DNA of 64,000 nucleotides from contig NZ_AP026769.1 of the NCBI RefSeq assembly GCF_026000295.1, positions 806,001 through 870,000 of the forward strand, in the 5' to 3' direction. The stretch comes from Helicobacter suis HS1. Lineage in GTDB: Bacteria; Campylobacterota; Campylobacteria; Campylobacterales; Helicobacteraceae. Below the pieces are notes generated by a model that worked only from the letters and a program-made list of their open reading frames with translations, did no database searches and was not told the DNA's origin. The position numbers were made by a program, and so were the translations under genes. Below, in pieces: positions 7,827 to 20,095 of the stretch; within the stretch, counting starts at the first letter, position 1, and each line of letters opens with the position of its first letter.

Positions 7827-8033
7827 AAAAACTCCCTTCTTGTATCTTGCATTTTTGTGTACCTAAATAAAACATACCTAACCCTCTTCATCGTCTCGTT
7901 TAGAGGCTTTATGCGGATAATTTATACAAGTGAGTAATTTAAAATATGTTTAAAGTGCCTATCTTTGAGCTATAAAAACCTTAGCTTGACAAGATAACCA
8001 TATTTAGGATAAAATGCCCCTTTGTGAGAATTT

Positions 8034-8111
8034 CGGGGCGTAGCGCAGCCTGGTTAGCGCACTTGGTTTGGGACCAAGGGGTCGAAGGTTCAAATCCTTT
8101 CGCCCCGACCA
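8034..8111 (+). tRNA. tRNA-Pro(TGG)
   Basis: Acceptor CGGGGCG pairs with CGCCCCG, followed by A and an encoded CCA. Anticodon stem CTTGG/CCAAG with anticodon TGG; T-loop GTTCAAATC. First of four tRNA genes in the same direction, probably one transcript. Confidence 0.95.
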
Positions 8112-8123
8112 GCAAGGTTTTAT

Positions 8124-8201
8124 GGTGGGTGTAGCTCAGTTGGTTAGAGCACCAGATTGTGGTCCTGGGGGTCGTGGGTTCAAGCCCCATCACCCACCCC
8201 A
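8124..8201 (+). tRNA. tRNA-His(GTG)
   Basis: Has the extra G at position -1 typical of tRNA-His (start 8124), acceptor GTGGGTG, anticodon GTG in the loop of CCAGA/TCCTGG, T-loop GTTCAAGCC and encoded CCA. Twelve bases after tRNA-Pro. Confidence 0.95.
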
Positions 8202-8242
8202 TTTTGCTTCAACTTCTGCTTATTTCCCCTTTCTTGCATTTT

Positions 8243-8319
8243 GCGCTTGTAGCTCAATTGGATAGAGCACCAGACTTCGGATCTGGGGGTTAGGGGTTCG
8301 ACTCCCTTCAAGCGTACCA
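8243..8319 (+). tRNA. tRNA-Arg(TCG)
   Basis: Acceptor GCGCTTG pairs with CAAGCGT (one G-T pair). Anticodon loop CTTCGGA in the stem CCAGA/TCTGG gives anticodon TCG. CCA is encoded. A single base separates it from the next tRNA. Confidence 0.95.
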
Positions 8320-8320
8320 C

Positions 8321-8397
8321 GCGCTTGTAGCTCAGTTGGATAGAGCAACGGCCTTCTAAGCCGTAGGCCGCAGGTTCGAGTCCTGCCAAGCGTACCA
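8321..8397 (+). tRNA. tRNA-Arg(TCT)
   Basis: Acceptor GCGCTTG like its neighbour, anticodon stem ACGGC/GCCGT, anticodon TCT in CTTCTAA, T-loop GTTCGAGTC, encoded CCA. Two different arginine tRNAs side by side share the same acceptor stem, consistent with an old tandem duplication followed by anticodon change. Confidence 0.95.
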
Positions 8398-8431
8398 ACC
8401 CCTTAAACACCATTGATTAACTTAAACACCC

Positions 8432-8437
8432 TACAAT
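8432..8437 (+). promoter_or_regulatory. Possible -10 element upstream of putA
   Basis: TACAAT about 40 bases before the putA start codon, in AT-rich sequence. Helicobacter sigma-80 promoters often have a -10 box with no clear -35, as here. No operator recognised. Confidence 0.3.
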
Positions 8438-8475
8438 ACGGCAGGTTTTTTATTCATTGATTAAACGGAGTTATC

Positions 8476-11400
8476 ATGCCAGCACAGCCTCTTGAGGAAA
8501 TTATCCGCTCAACTTGTACCCTTGCCCGCACCTTGCAACAACGCATCAGCCAGAAACTCAGCCACACCGAGCGTTCTTTCCATGACAAGATGCAAAAACT
8601 CTTAAGCAACCCGTCTAATAAAATTATGTTGATTGAATTACTTGATCGTAGTTTTCGTTGCCAAAACAACCGCGCCCGTTTTGATCTCATTGAACATACA
8701 TTAAAAGAGCATGGCATCGCAGATTTTTTTAGCGGCTTTGAAAAATTCTTACTTGTGGCCTTTTTGAGTGTGGGTAAAATCGCCCCCTCTATCAGCGTCC
8801 CCTTTTTCATTAAAAAACTCCGTAAGGACACAGAAACGCTTGTTTTAGACGAGGAGGGTGCGAGCTTACGCCAAAAAATTGAATCACGGCGCGAGGCGCA
8901 TATCACGCTTAATATTAATCTCATCGGGGAGGAAGTGCTAGGTGAGATAGAGGCTTCTTATCGCATGCACAAATACCAAGAAGCGATTAAGACTAGTTTT
9001 ATTGAGTATATCTCCATTAAAATCACCACGATTTTTTCTCAGATCAATATTTTAGACTTTGAACGCTCTAAACAAGAGGTGGTTAAAAGGCTAGATATTC
9101 TCTATAGTTTAGCTTTAGAGCAAAAGGAAAAACATGGGCGGGATAAATTTATCAATCTGGACATGGAGGAATATAAAGATTTAGAGCTCACCGTGGCTGC
9201 GTTTATGGAATCTATTGCTAAATTTCCTATCAGTGCAGGCATTGTATTACAGGCCTATATCCCTGATTCTTATGAATATCTTAAAAAATTACTAGCCTTT
9301 TCTAAAGAGCGGGTTTTAAGCCAACTCCCCCCTATTAAAATCCGCTTTGTTAAAGGCGCGAATATGGAAAATGAGGAAGTGGTCGCGGCGATGAAGGGCT
9401 GGGAATTACCCACCTTTAAAAGCAAACAAGACACAGACTCTAACTATAATAAAATGCTTGATTTGATCTTAGAAGATGAGAATTACAAATACATTCATAT
9501 TGGTATCGCTTCGCATAATCTCTTTGAGATCGCCTATGCCTATACCCGTATCCACACACTCAACGACCCCATAGCACAGGAACATTTTACCTTTGAAATG
9601 CTTGAGGGAATGAGTTTACAGGCTAGCTATGAACTTAAAGAAATGCACAAACTCATTTTATACGCCCCCGTTTGTGATGCCAAACATTTTAATAACGCCA
9701 TTGCCTATCTTGTCCGCCGTTTAGATGAAAACACCGCAGCCGATAATTTTATGAAAGCCTACTTCAATCTCACCGTAGACTCCCCTGCTTGGAAGGATCA
9801 AGAAAGCCGCTTTTTAAAGAGTTTAGGGGGTATGGCCACTATCCAAAACATTCCCTACCGCACTCAGGATAGAAACAGCGCACAAAGTGGGCATTCTACT
9901 TATCCAGATAATCCTTTTAGAAACGAAAGCGATACGGATTTTATTTTAAAGCCTAACCGGCAATGGGCACAAAAAATCGTGGATAAAACCAGAAATGCAC
10001 CCATTATAGAACTCTCCCCTGTGATTGGCCGTTCCTACAACGCCCAAGACCTTAAAACCTTAATTATCCAAGATAAAATCGCCCATAAAAAAATCGCCAC
10101 TGTAGCTTTGGCTAATGAAGCTGTGATCAAAGAAGCGCTTGAATCTGTAGGACAAAGTTCTTTTTCTGAAAAAAGCTTTAGTGAAATCCACGCCCTGTTA
10201 AGCCAAACAGCCCAGTATTTTAGAGAGAGGCGAGGCGATTTAATTGGTTTGAGTGCGCTAGAGGTGGGTAAAACCTTTGTAGAGAGCGATGCGGAGGTGA
10301 GTGAGGCGATAGACTTTTTAGAATATTACCCCCATAGTTTGCAACAACTCCTCAAACAACACCCCGAAGTGCGATTCCAGCCTAAGGGGGTGGGGGTTGT
10401 GGTGGCCCCGTGGAATTTTCCTATTGGTATTTCTGTAGGTACAATTGCTGCGCCTTTAGCGGCGGGTAATCGTGTGATTTATAAGCCTTCTAGTTTAAGC
10501 GCTGTGGTGGGGTATCGTTTGTGTGAATGTTTTTGGGATGCGGGGATTCCTCGCGATGCACTTCTTTATCTACCCTGTAGAGGCGAAGATGTGAGTAAAC
10601 ACCTACTTAAAAGTCCTCTCATTAGCTTTGCTGTTTTAACCGGATCAGAAGATACAGCCAAACGCATGTTAGAGGCTAGCCCCACTTTGGCTTTAAGTGC
10701 AGAAACGGGCGGGAAAAACGCCACCATTGTAACCAAATTTGCCGATCGCGATCAAGCAATCCGCAATGTCATTCATTCAGCCTTTAGTAACTCCGGCCAA
10801 AAATGCTCGGCTACTTCGCTTTTGATCTTAGAAGAGGAAGTTTACAACGATATAGACTTTAAAAAGACTTTAATAGACGCGGCTAAGTCTATGAGTGTGG
10901 GCGATCCTTTGGAGTTGTACCACAAAATAGGCACTTTAGCCGATCTACCTAGCCTTAAAGTTAAAAAAGCACTTGATCATATTGAAGATCACGAGGAGTG
11001 GGCTATTAAACCTGTTATTCTGAATGATAACCCCTATTTAATGCCCCCTTGTATCAAATATGGCACTCGCTTAGGCGATTACACCCACACCACCGAGCTT
11101 TTTATCCCCTATCTTTCTGTGATGAAAGCCAAAGATTTAAAAGAAGCTGTAGAAATAGCTAATGCTACAGGTTATGGGCTTACAGGGGCTTTAGAATCTT
11201 TAGATGAGAGGGAGTGGGAATATTATGTTAATCACATTGAAGTAGGCAATATCTATATCAACAAACCCACCACAGGGGCTATTGTGTTACGCCAACCCTT
11301 TGGCGGGATTAAAAAATCTGCCGTAGGTTTGGGGCGCAAAGTAGGGATTTATAATTATGTAACCCAATTTGTGCGCATTGAGGAAATCCCCGATCTCATC

Positions 11401-12027
11401 ACCCAAAGCGCCACTACTCCCTTTTTACAAGCCCTTGAGTCTTTTAATGCCCAGAACAACCATAGTTTTAAGGAAGCTGTACAACTAGCGCGCAACTACG
11501 CCTACTACGAACAAGAGGAGTTTAGCCAAAAGCGCGACTTTGTACAAATTAGAGGCGAGGAAAATTGGTTTTCATACACCAAAGTTTCTAGCATTGGTTA
11601 TCGTGTATGCCCTACAGATAGCCCTTTAGAACTCTTTAGCGTTTTAATGGCTGCAGCGGTGTGTGGCATTCCACTTACAATTAGTACAGCCAGCCAAACA
11701 GAAAACCCACATTTTGAAAAACTTCTAGCCTGTTTAGAATGCCTCAAACACCACTTTAGCCCTACAATTTGCTATGAAAGTTTGGAGGATTTTAGCGCTA
11801 AATTAGAAAGCTTTGGGCGGATACGCTACTTTAGCGAGTCATTAGACCCTCTTTATGAGGCCGCCAGCGCTTTAGCCATTGTGCTAGCTACAGCTAAGCC
11901 TCTTAGATGTGGGCGCTTTGAATTGCTCAATTACCATTTAGAAAAATCGGTGAGTATTTCTTATCACCGCTATGGCAATCTAGGCGCAAGAGGCTTAAAA
12001 ATGCAAAAGTCGGCCCATGCAGATTAA
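8476..12027 (+). CDS. putA: Bifunctional proline dehydrogenase / P5C dehydrogenase PutA
   Basis: 1183 residues, the size of short PutA proteins lacking the DNA-binding domain. It oxidises proline to pyrroline-5-carboxylate (FAD site in the first half) and then to glutamate (NAD aldehyde dehydrogenase, second half). Markers: [13 protein letters not shown] near residue 414, [10 protein letters not shown] near 642, catalytic Glu in AETGGKN near 743, catalytic Cys in SGQKCSA near 777. The C-terminal 200 residues are the usual extra region. Start ATG follows CGGAG. It overlaps putP by 11 bases. Proline is a main carbon and energy source for gastric helicobacters. A 42-bp piece of it recurs at 6992. 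Confidence 0.95.
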   Translation: MPAQPLEEIIRSTCTLARTLQQRISQKLSHTERSFHDKMQKLLSNPSNKIMLIELLDRSFRCQNNRARFDLIEHTLKEHGIADFFSGFEKFLLVAFLSVGKIAPSISVPFFIKKLRKDTETLVLDEEGASLRQKIESRREAHITLNINLIGEEVLGEIEASYRMHKYQEAIKTSFIEYISIKITTIFSQINILDFERSKQEVVKRLDILYSLALEQKEKHGRDKFINLDMEEYKDLELTVAAFMESIAKFPISAGIVLQAYIPDSYEYLKKLLAFSKERVLSQLPPIKIRFVKGANMENEEVVAAMKGWELPTFKSKQDTDSNYNKMLDLILEDENYKYIHIGIASHNLFEIAYAYTRIHTLNDPIAQEHFTFEMLEGMSLQASYELKEMHKLILYAPVCDAKHFNNAIAYLVRRLDENTAADNFMKAYFNLTVDSPAWKDQESRFLKSLGGMATIQNIPYRTQDRNSAQSGHSTYPDNPFRNESDTDFILKPNRQWAQKIVDKTRNAPIIELSPVIGRSYNAQDLKTLIIQDKIAHKKIATVALANEAVIKEALESVGQSSFSEKSFSEIHALLSQTAQYFRERRGDLIGLSALEVGKTFVESDAEVSEAIDFLEYYPHSLQQLLKQHPEVRFQPKGVGVVVAPWNFPIGISVGTIAAPLAAGNRVIYKPSSLSAVVGYRLCECFWDAGIPRDALLYLPCRGEDVSKHLLKSPLISFAVLTGSEDTAKRMLEASPTLALSAETGGKNATIVTKFADRDQAIRNVIHSAFSNSGQKCSATSLLILEEEVYNDIDFKKTLIDAAKSMSVGDPLELYHKIGTLADLPSLKVKKALDHIEDHEEWAIKPVILNDNPYLMPPCIKYGTRLGDYTHTTELFIPYLSVMKAKDLKEAVEIANATGYGLTGALESLDEREWEYYVNHIEVGNIYINKPTTGAIVLRQPFGGIKKSAVGLGRKVGIYNYVTQFVRIEEIPDLITQSATTPFLQALESFNAQNNHSFKEAVQLARNYAYYEQEEFSQKRDFVQIRGEENWFSYTKVSSIGYRVCPTDSPLELFSVLMAAAVCGIPLTISTASQTENPHFEKLLACLECLKHHFSPTICYESLEDFSAKLESFGRIRYFSESLDPLYEAASALAIVLATAKPLRCGRFELLNYHLEKSVSISYHRYGNLGARGLKMQKSAHAD

Positions 12028-13492
12028 TTATCAGGTTTTTACCGTCTTTGTTCTCTACTCTGTTTTAATGCTAGCCATTGGTTTTTATTTTTATAAAAAG
12101 AATGAAACCACAGAGGATTACTTTTTAGGCGATCGTTCTATGGGACCAGTTGTCAGCGCACTAAGTGCGGGGGCAAGCGATATGAGTGGTTGGCTTTTAA
12201 TGGGCTTGCCCGGGGCTTTGTATGTAAGCGGATTGATCAATAGCCATATTGCCATTGGTTTAACAATCGGGGCATGTATTAACTGGATTTTAATCGCTAA
12301 ACGACTCAGGGTTTATACAAGCGTAATTGCTAATTCTATTACTATCCCGGATTATTTTGAAACCCGCTTCAGCGATGATAAACACATTTTACGGCTTTTA
12401 TCGGCTATTGTAATTTTGATCTTCTTTACCTTTTATGTTTCCTCTGGGCTAGTGAGTGGGGCTAAGCTTTTTGAAGCTACCTTTGGAGTGAAATACAACC
12501 ATGCCCTCATTACCGGGACGCTTATCATTGTAACTTATACCTTTTTGGGCGGTTATAAGGCGGTGTGCTGGACAGATCTCCTTCAAGGACTTTTGATGAT
12601 GGGGGCCTTAGTAGCCGTGCCTTGCATGATGCTTTATCACTTAGGCGGATTTGGTCATAGCTTTGATCTTATCGCACAGGTTAAACCAAATAATCTTACC
12701 TTTTTAGAGGGTACTTCTCTAGTAACCATTATCTCTAGTTTGGCTTGGGGTTTGGGTTATTTTGGTCAGCCCCATATTTTAGTGCGTTTCATGTCTATTC
12801 GTTCTATTAAAGAAATCCCCCAAGCCACAGCAGTAGGTATCTCGTGGATGGCAATTAGTTTGATTGGTTCTTGCTTAATTGGTTTACTTGGTGTGGCCTA
12901 TGTAGCCAAATTCCATTTAAGCTTAGATGATCCAGAAAAGATTTTTATCCACATGAGCGCTACCCTCTTTAACCCATGGATTAGCGGGGTACTTTTAAGC
13001 GCCATTTTAGCTGCAGTGATGAGTACGGCTAGCTCGCAATTATTGGTGAGCTCTTCTACCATTGCTGAGGATTTTTACTCTAAGATTTTTAACAAGCAAG
13101 CCCCCGTTCAAGCCGTGATGTTGGTTAGTCGCGCAGCAGTCTTAGCCGTAGCCTGTATTGCCTTTCTTATCTCTACCGATCGCAACGCTAGCGTACTTAA
13201 AATCGTATCTTATGCGTGGGCGGGCTTTGGCGCTAGCTTTGGCACTGTGATTTTATTTTCCCTCTTCTGGGCACGCATGACAAGAATAGGGGCGATTATG
13301 GGAATGATTTTTGGCGCAAGCACGGTGATTTTATACGATAAATTTGGGAAGGTTTATTTAGACATCTATGAAATTGTACCCGGGTTTATCGCCAGTTCCC
13401 TAGCCATTGTGATTTTTAGCCTACTAAGTTCTGTGCGCCCGGGCACAAAAGATGCTTTTGATTTAGTGGTGCAAGAAATCAATAAGGAATAA
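12017..13492 (+). CDS. putP: Sodium/proline symporter PutP
   Basis: 491 residues, full length for the SSS symporter family, with 12-13 hydrophobic helices. Family signatures are [20 protein letters not shown] in the first third and [13 protein letters not shown] in the middle. It takes up proline with Na+ across the inner membrane to feed PutA. Its start lies inside the end of putA, so the two are translationally coupled. No frameshifts. Confidence 0.95.
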   Translation: MQINYQVFTVFVLYSVLMLAIGFYFYKKNETTEDYFLGDRSMGPVVSALSAGASDMSGWLLMGLPGALYVSGLINSHIAIGLTIGACINWILIAKRLRVYTSVIANSITIPDYFETRFSDDKHILRLLSAIVILIFFTFYVSSGLVSGAKLFEATFGVKYNHALITGTLIIVTYTFLGGYKAVCWTDLLQGLLMMGALVAVPCMMLYHLGGFGHSFDLIAQVKPNNLTFLEGTSLVTIISSLAWGLGYFGQPHILVRFMSIRSIKEIPQATAVGISWMAISLIGSCLIGLLGVAYVAKFHLSLDDPEKIFIHMSATLFNPWISGVLLSAILAAVMSTASSQLLVSSSTIAEDFYSKIFNKQAPVQAVMLVSRAAVLAVACIAFLISTDRNASVLKIVSYAWAGFGASFGTVILFSLFWARMTRIGAIMGMIFGASTVILYDKFGKVYLDIYEIVPGFIASSLAIVIFSLLSSVRPGTKDAFDLVVQEINKE

Positions 13493-13532
13493 AATTTGAA
13501 ACTCCATTTCCACCACTTCACAAGGATGCTCC

Positions 13533-13733
13533 ATGAAAGCAGAAAATAACACCCAAAACATTGATGAACTCTTTGAGGAATTTGAAGAAATCAAAGATGA
13601 TTTAAGCCATGTAGAGGAACAGCTTGCACAGATTGCAAGTGAACTCAAAGAGATAGGCCATGATTTAGACACACTGGATAATCTGTTAAACCAAGATAAT
13701 CCCCAACAAGGTAATTCTCAAGGTAATTCTTAA
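13533..13733 (+). CDS. Small acidic coiled-coil protein, unknown function
   Basis: 66 residues. Residues 10-55 form a regular heptad pattern rich in Glu, Asp and Leu (IDELFEEFEEIKDDLSHV, LAQIASELKEIGHDL), so a coiled coil is very likely; the tail is Gln/Asn/Gly. CACAAGGATG lies before the ATG. It lies 40 bases after putP in the same direction and may ride on its transcript. I know of no defined function. Confidence 0.55.
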   Translation: MKAENNTQNIDELFEEFEEIKDDLSHVEEQLAQIASELKEIGHDLDTLDNLLNQDNPQQGNSQGNS

Positions 13734-14130
13734 ACTTAATAACCCTATTATAGTAGCCAACACTAAAAATCTTAAAGATCAAAATAGTAAGCCACAATAG
13801 CGAGCCACTCACCCTAGCTACCACAAATGCTTTAACCCTAATAATATCCAAAAAGCTTTATACCCAACAAACCTTCCTAAACATTTCAGCATGCCTTAAG
13901 TTTATCAACGATAAAATCAGCTTTTGCTTCTAAGAAAGCTAGCATTTTAAAGGGTTTTAGGGTTAAGTTTTAACGAGAATAAGCCTTATAGATTGTGTTA
14001 AGTTGCAAAGATTGAGGTTTTGATCGCTTTTCTCTTTTTCCTTTAAAGATTGGTTTTTAAGTTGTCTTTAATTATTTGGTTTTTTATTGTTAATAGCCTA
14101 TGTAAAGGGTAAACTACAAAGCCAAAAGAA
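13734..14130. other. Leader region of the 23S rRNA gene
   Basis: 397 bases without a convincing gene, very AT-rich towards its end. The rRNA promoter should be here, but I cannot place a single clear -35/-10 pair. Confidence 0.4.
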
Positions 14131-14150
14131 TTACACTCAATAAGGCGGTG
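14131..14150 (+). promoter_or_regulatory. 5' half of the 23S processing stem
   Basis: These 20 bases are a perfect inverted repeat of 17088-17107; CTACAAAG (14114-14121) extends the pairing to 17110-17117 across a small internal loop. Such long stems around 23S are RNase III substrates that release pre-23S RNA. Confidence 0.8.
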
Positions 14151-14189
14151 AGCTGATGCAACACTTTAGCGGATATGTTAAAGTGGCAA

Positions 14190-17074
<2,885 letters not shown>

Positions 17075-17087
17075 GCATGCTAGGTTA

Positions 17088-17107
17088 CACCGCCTTATTG
17101 AGTGTAA
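17088..17107 (+). promoter_or_regulatory. 3' half of the 23S processing stem
   Basis: Perfect inverted repeat of 14131-14150; see that entry. Confidence 0.8.
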
Positions 17108-17474
17108 GACTTTGTAGAGACTTTACATGGCTATTTAAGTGTGGCTTTTTAAGGCTTAAGGCTTTAAGCTTGTTAGCTTTCTGTGTAGCTTTTTTAATAA
17201 AGCTTTGGCTTTTTCTATAGCTTTTTTAAGCATAATTTAAGCAACATCTGCTTAGAGAAATTGCCTAAATTAGAAAAAGCTTAAAGTTTTAGCTATTTAG
17301 GCTTTTGTGTATAGCAAAGTTGCAGGGAAGGTAAAGCTTACTTTTTGCAAAAGCTTATTAACTTGCAAGAGCTTTAAGAGGAAAGCTATACTAGTAAAGT
17401 TTTACTAAAGAAAAAGCTACACTGAAGAAAGCTTTGCTACAAAAAAGCTTCGCTGAGAAAGCTACGCTTTTTTC
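17108..17474. repeat. 23S-5S spacer dense in AAGCT/AGCTT motifs
   Basis: About 367 bases with no gene. The motif AAGCT or its complement AGCTT recurs roughly every 15-25 bases, becoming regular at 17410-17470 where units of the form AAAGCT(T/A)(C/T)(G/A)CT repeat four times. A perfect foldback TAGTAAA/TTTACTA lies at 17392-17407. It is transcribed between two rRNAs and may fold into successive small hairpins for processing. Function unknown. Confidence 0.5.
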
Positions 17475-17591
17475 TCCCGTGTCCCTAGTAGAGAGGAAAT
17501 ACCCAGCTCCATCCCGAACCTGGAAGTCAAGCTCTCTAACGCCGATGATACTGCTCTTTGCAAGAGTGGGAAAGTAGGGTGATGCGGGGGA
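17475..17591 (+). rRNA. 5S ribosomal RNA
   Basis: About 117 bases. The ends CCCGTG and ATGCGGGG can pair; the core CATCCCGAACCTGGAAGTCAA is the conserved loop B/C block of 5S RNA, and GTGGGAAAGTAGGGTGATGC is the usual 3' third. It lies 0.4 kb after 23S. Its last 40 bases recur at 18249. Confidence 0.9.
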
Positions 17592-17743
17592 TTTTAATCC
17601 ACTTAACCTTATCATCAAATTCATTTTTTCTTTCTTTTAAACGATTCTTTTGTAATTCCCTTTTGTGTTGCATTTATGTTTTAAGCCATTGTGTAGGATA
17701 ATCCCTAGTCTTTATGTTCAAATGCAAAGATTAGGAGGTTTTT

Positions 17744-18235
17744 ATGTTTTGGCACATGCAAATGCATCCAGGAGGAACGCCTGGACAACTATGGAAAGAG
17801 CGTGAAATTTTAGAAAAATATAGTTTCATTGGCTTGCATGGTCTGACAGAAAATTGGAAGAATAAGAGAGCATTTGTATTCATCAGAGATTTTCTCAATG
17901 CAATGCGAGTTAATGACATTGTGGCGGTAAGAAAAGGCAATAAACTCATCGCCTTAACGCAGGTCATCGGCACAGCATATGATATTAGAAAAGACAGAAG
18001 CTTATGCATGGTTGAAAAGGAAGACGACCTGGTAAGCTGGATTACCTACAGAAGACCTGTTAAAATTTTAGATATAATACATGAGGAGATGAAAGTCGGT
18101 CTAAAACCCCCAAGATTGCAAGATACTTTAACCAAATGCACAGCAGATGCACCAATCTCACAAATCATTACAGCGTGGTATGAAAAGGTACAAGACTCTT
18201 TAAAAGCCAAAGGTAAGGAGATTGTTTTAGTTTAA
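17744..18235 (+). CDS. PUA/EVE-like domain protein (modified-base or RNA binding?)
   Basis: 163 residues. The start FWHMQMHPGG, followed by ILEKYSFIGL, IRDFLNAMRVNDIVAVRKGN and KLIALTQVIG, has the layout of EVE/PUA-fold modules (a beta barrel with a W/H-rich first strand), found alone or at the N-terminus of McrB-type restriction proteins where they sense modified cytosine. No nuclease or GTPase domain follows. ATG preceded by AGGAGG. The gene sits between the 5S gene and a 43-bp repeat of the 5S end, so it looks inserted. Family by pattern only; other PUA-like domains are possible. Confidence 0.5.
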   Translation: MFWHMQMHPGGTPGQLWKEREILEKYSFIGLHGLTENWKNKRAFVFIRDFLNAMRVNDIVAVRKGNKLIALTQVIGTAYDIRKDRSLCMVEKEDDLVSWITYRRPVKILDIIHEEMKVGLKPPRLQDTLTKCTADAPISQIITAWYEKVQDSLKAKGKEIVLV

Positions 18236-18248
18236 AAATATCCTATGC

Positions 18249-18291
18249 CTGCTCTTTGCAAGAGTGGGAAAGTAGGGTGATGCGGGGGATT
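18249..18291 (+). repeat. 43-bp repeat of the 5S rRNA 3' end, possible attachment site
   Basis: Identical to 17551-17593, direct, 698 bp apart. It brackets the PUA/EVE-like gene with the true 5S 3' end, as an integrated element leaves at an RNA-gene target. Its spacing and order (ectopic copy downstream) differ from all other repeated segments in the window. Confidence 0.85.
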
Positions 18292-18396
18292 GTTAAAAAA
18301 CTAATAGCTATTTATACTCATTAATCTATCAATCTATCAGTGCTTCGTGTGTGTTAAAATGCTAAAGAACTTTTTCTTTAAACCTTTAGGAAGCGC

Positions 18397-18759
18397 ATGA
18401 AACAATATCTCTACATAGTCCAATCCAACCTAGAAAAGAGCAAGTGTAAAATAGGTATTACAAATAATTTAGAGAGGCGGCTGAAAGAATATAACCACAT
18501 CACAGGTAAGTCAAGTGAGCAGACCTATAGCTATCTTTTTACATGTGAGGTTGCTAACATGCGCGTAATTGAGCAAGATATGAAAAACGCGTTTGCACAT
18601 TTAAGAGAGCAGAATAATAGAGAGATTTATTTTTTTAACCCAAGTCTTTTTGAAACCTATGTTAGCTTTATTAGCGCGCATGCACATTTTATCGCTAAGG
18701 TTAGTAGCAAGCCACCCAAGCAAAAACAAGAAGTCAAGCCCATCACCACGCCTAGTTAA
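18397..18759 (+). CDS. GIY-YIG family nuclease-like protein (T5orf172 type)
   Basis: 120 residues. YLYIVQSNLEKSKCKIGIT followed by LERRLKEYN is a GIY-YIG-like fold of the T5orf172/MUG113 subtype seen in phages and defence islands: the two strands with Tyr and Ile, then the Arg-containing helix. A basic Lys/Pro tail ends the protein. GIY-YIG proteins nick DNA, often as homing or repair enzymes. It lies before a broken adenine methylase and could be part of that island. Start ATG follows TAGGAAGCGC. The fold call is fair; a substrate cannot be given. Confidence 0.6.
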   Translation: MKQYLYIVQSNLEKSKCKIGITNNLERRLKEYNHITGKSSEQTYSYLFTCEVANMRVIEQDMKNAFAHLREQNNREIYFFNPSLFETYVSFISAHAHFIAKVSSKPPKQKQEVKPITTPS

Positions 18760-18764
18760 ATTTA

Positions 18765-18843
18765 AATCAAGTAACATAACCCCAGTGATTTTCACTTGAA
18801 CAAGAAAGTTAAAGGCAAGTTAGTGAGAAAACTTATTTTACCT
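18765..18843 (+). repeat. Displaced segment in two blocks (36 + 34 bp) matching 21531-21609
   Basis: 18765-18800 equals 21531-21566 and 18810-18843 equals 21576-21609, both at offset 2,766 bp; the 9 bases between the blocks differ. At the source the second block encodes a signal-peptide start (RKLILPL); here it forms the first codons of the methylase. The upstream copy is therefore the displaced one. Confidence 0.85.
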
Positions 18844-19668
18844 GTAGAAAAAGAGTTAGCAAACTATCCTTTAAAAATATGGCAAGATAAAGTTGTGTTT
18901 TGTAACTGCGATGATGCTATAGGAGAGAGGAGAGACTATACAGATTCATCTGCTTTTGCCCTGTATTTTTTAAGGCATTTCTTTAGATTAAAGCTTAAAA
19001 AACTCATTTGCACCCATTATGGTAGCCAACAGGATTTATTTAATGCAGGAGTGAAAGGTTATATTTTCACCAAAGAGGGAGCGCATGAAATAAAGCACAC
19101 CCCACCTAACTATAGAGGTGGTTTTGAAGAAAAGGAGTCGCTAAGAATCTTAAATGAGGAAGCCGACATAGTTTGTACCAACCCACCCTTTTCGCGTGCT
19201 ATTGAATATTGGCAGATTCTTATTAAAAGTAAAAAGAAGTTTATCATTCTATCTAGCATTACTAACTGCGTTAATACGGCTTTTATCTTGAATACTAACC
19301 ATATTTTTATGGGGAAGGGTATACCCGTGTGGATTGGTTTCTTACCCCTAAACGCCAGTTAGTGCGCGCAGAAGTGCATTTTTTACTAAAGAGTGGATAT
19401 TAACAGCTATAGATAATAATGGGGTGATTGAAAGTGCCATCAGCGGGAGTGATACAAATAACTACCATTTGATGATAGCGGGACTTTACTCGTGGATAAT
19501 AGCTATATCCCTAACGACTACGATTTACCCTTTGCAGTGTCAACCAATCCTATTTTAAATGGTGTGTTAGAGTGTGGGTTTAAAATTGCAAAACTAACGC
19601 AGTATATGCCCTATATTGGAGGCAAGTCAAAGTTTAAACGCATGCTAATCCAAAAAGTAAGCTCATGA
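18796..19668 (+). pseudogene. EcoRI-type adenine-specific DNA methyltransferase, broken
   Basis: The first 188 codons (TTG start, to 19362) carry EKELANYPLKIWQDKVVFCN, LKKLICTHYGS and the methylase motif IV in VCTNPPFSRAIEYW (NPPF), as in the EcoRI-methylase family. One added base near 19330 continues the protein as DWFLTPKRQLVRAEVHFLLK. Then a 68-bp foreign segment (19401-19468) interrupts, and the frame resumes with NSYIPNDYDLPFAVSTNP to QKVSS and TGA at 19666-19668. The first codons (GKLVRKLILP) are also foreign. So one methylase of about 290 codons carries three defects. It would methylate adenine to protect against a cognate nuclease, none of which is visible. Confidence 0.7.
19401..19468 (+). 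repeat. 68-bp displaced segment from the alginate-lyase-like gene (22167-22234)
   Basis: Perfect 68-bp match, offset 2,766 bp, direct. It sits inside the methylase coding region and removes the codons that belong there. Confidence 0.9.
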
Positions 19669-19751
19669 AATTTTTCCTAAAAGACTTTTTTAATTCTAGC
19701 GCGGTTAGCCTTGTGAGCGTAAATAACAAAACAACACCTAGCAAATCCTAA
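19665..19751 (+). CDS. 28-codon open frame after the methylase, probably a remnant
   Basis: The ATG overlaps the methylase stop (ATGA) and encodes MKFFLKDFFNSS and a Ser/Asn-rich end. The overlap suggests a coupled second gene, such as a restriction enzyme, cut after its first codons. No family can be named. Confidence 0.25.
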   Translation: MKFFLKDFFNSSAVSLVSVNNKTTPSKS

Positions 19752-20095
19752 AAATTAAACGAGGCTAAGGCGCAGAGTGAAGGGCGGTGGTAGGAGAGAG
19801 TGTTATTTTGAGATAGCGCTTGGGGTTTAAAGCTACCGGTTAGTGGGTAAATTGTTTAAAGGGATTTTTAATGGTTAAATGGCTGGTTGTAGCGCTACAA
19901 AATTACTTCCCTCTCCTTTTATTTTTGCTATTCTTTTAACCGCTATTGCGCTTTTAGGGGCTTTTTTGAGTTTATAATGGATAGAAGTACTAGCTTTAAG
20001 AGCCACCACCCTACCTAACCAACCTCCCATCCACAGCTTTCATTTTTTCAGCTACTTTCTCAGAAAATCCAGGGCAGTAGATTCTTAGATCTAGT
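19752..20095. other. 344-bp region with a displaced copy of the atoE start and a glycosyltransferase tail
   Basis: No complete gene. 19807-19971 is a displaced segment (next entry). 19972-20095 read on the minus strand gives RLDLRIYCPGFSEKV and EKMKAVDGRLVR in a frame different from the end of the glycosyltransferase, which may be its true C-terminus after another frameshift. Confidence 0.4.
19807..19971 (+). repeat. 165-bp displaced segment from the atoE 5' region (22571-22736)
   Basis: Matches 22571-22736 except for one missing C in a CCCC run (CCC here), offset 2,764 bp. It carries the end of the intergenic region and the first 34 codons of atoE. The match stops abruptly at both sides. 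Confidence 0.9.

Noticed and set aside
8068-8413. Open frames on both strands across the four tRNA genes
   Set aside because: They coincide with clear tRNA cloverleaves and have no coding character.
8454-8924. 156-codon minus-strand frame at the start of putA
   Set aside because: It is antisense to an unmistakable PutA N-terminus and has no family features.
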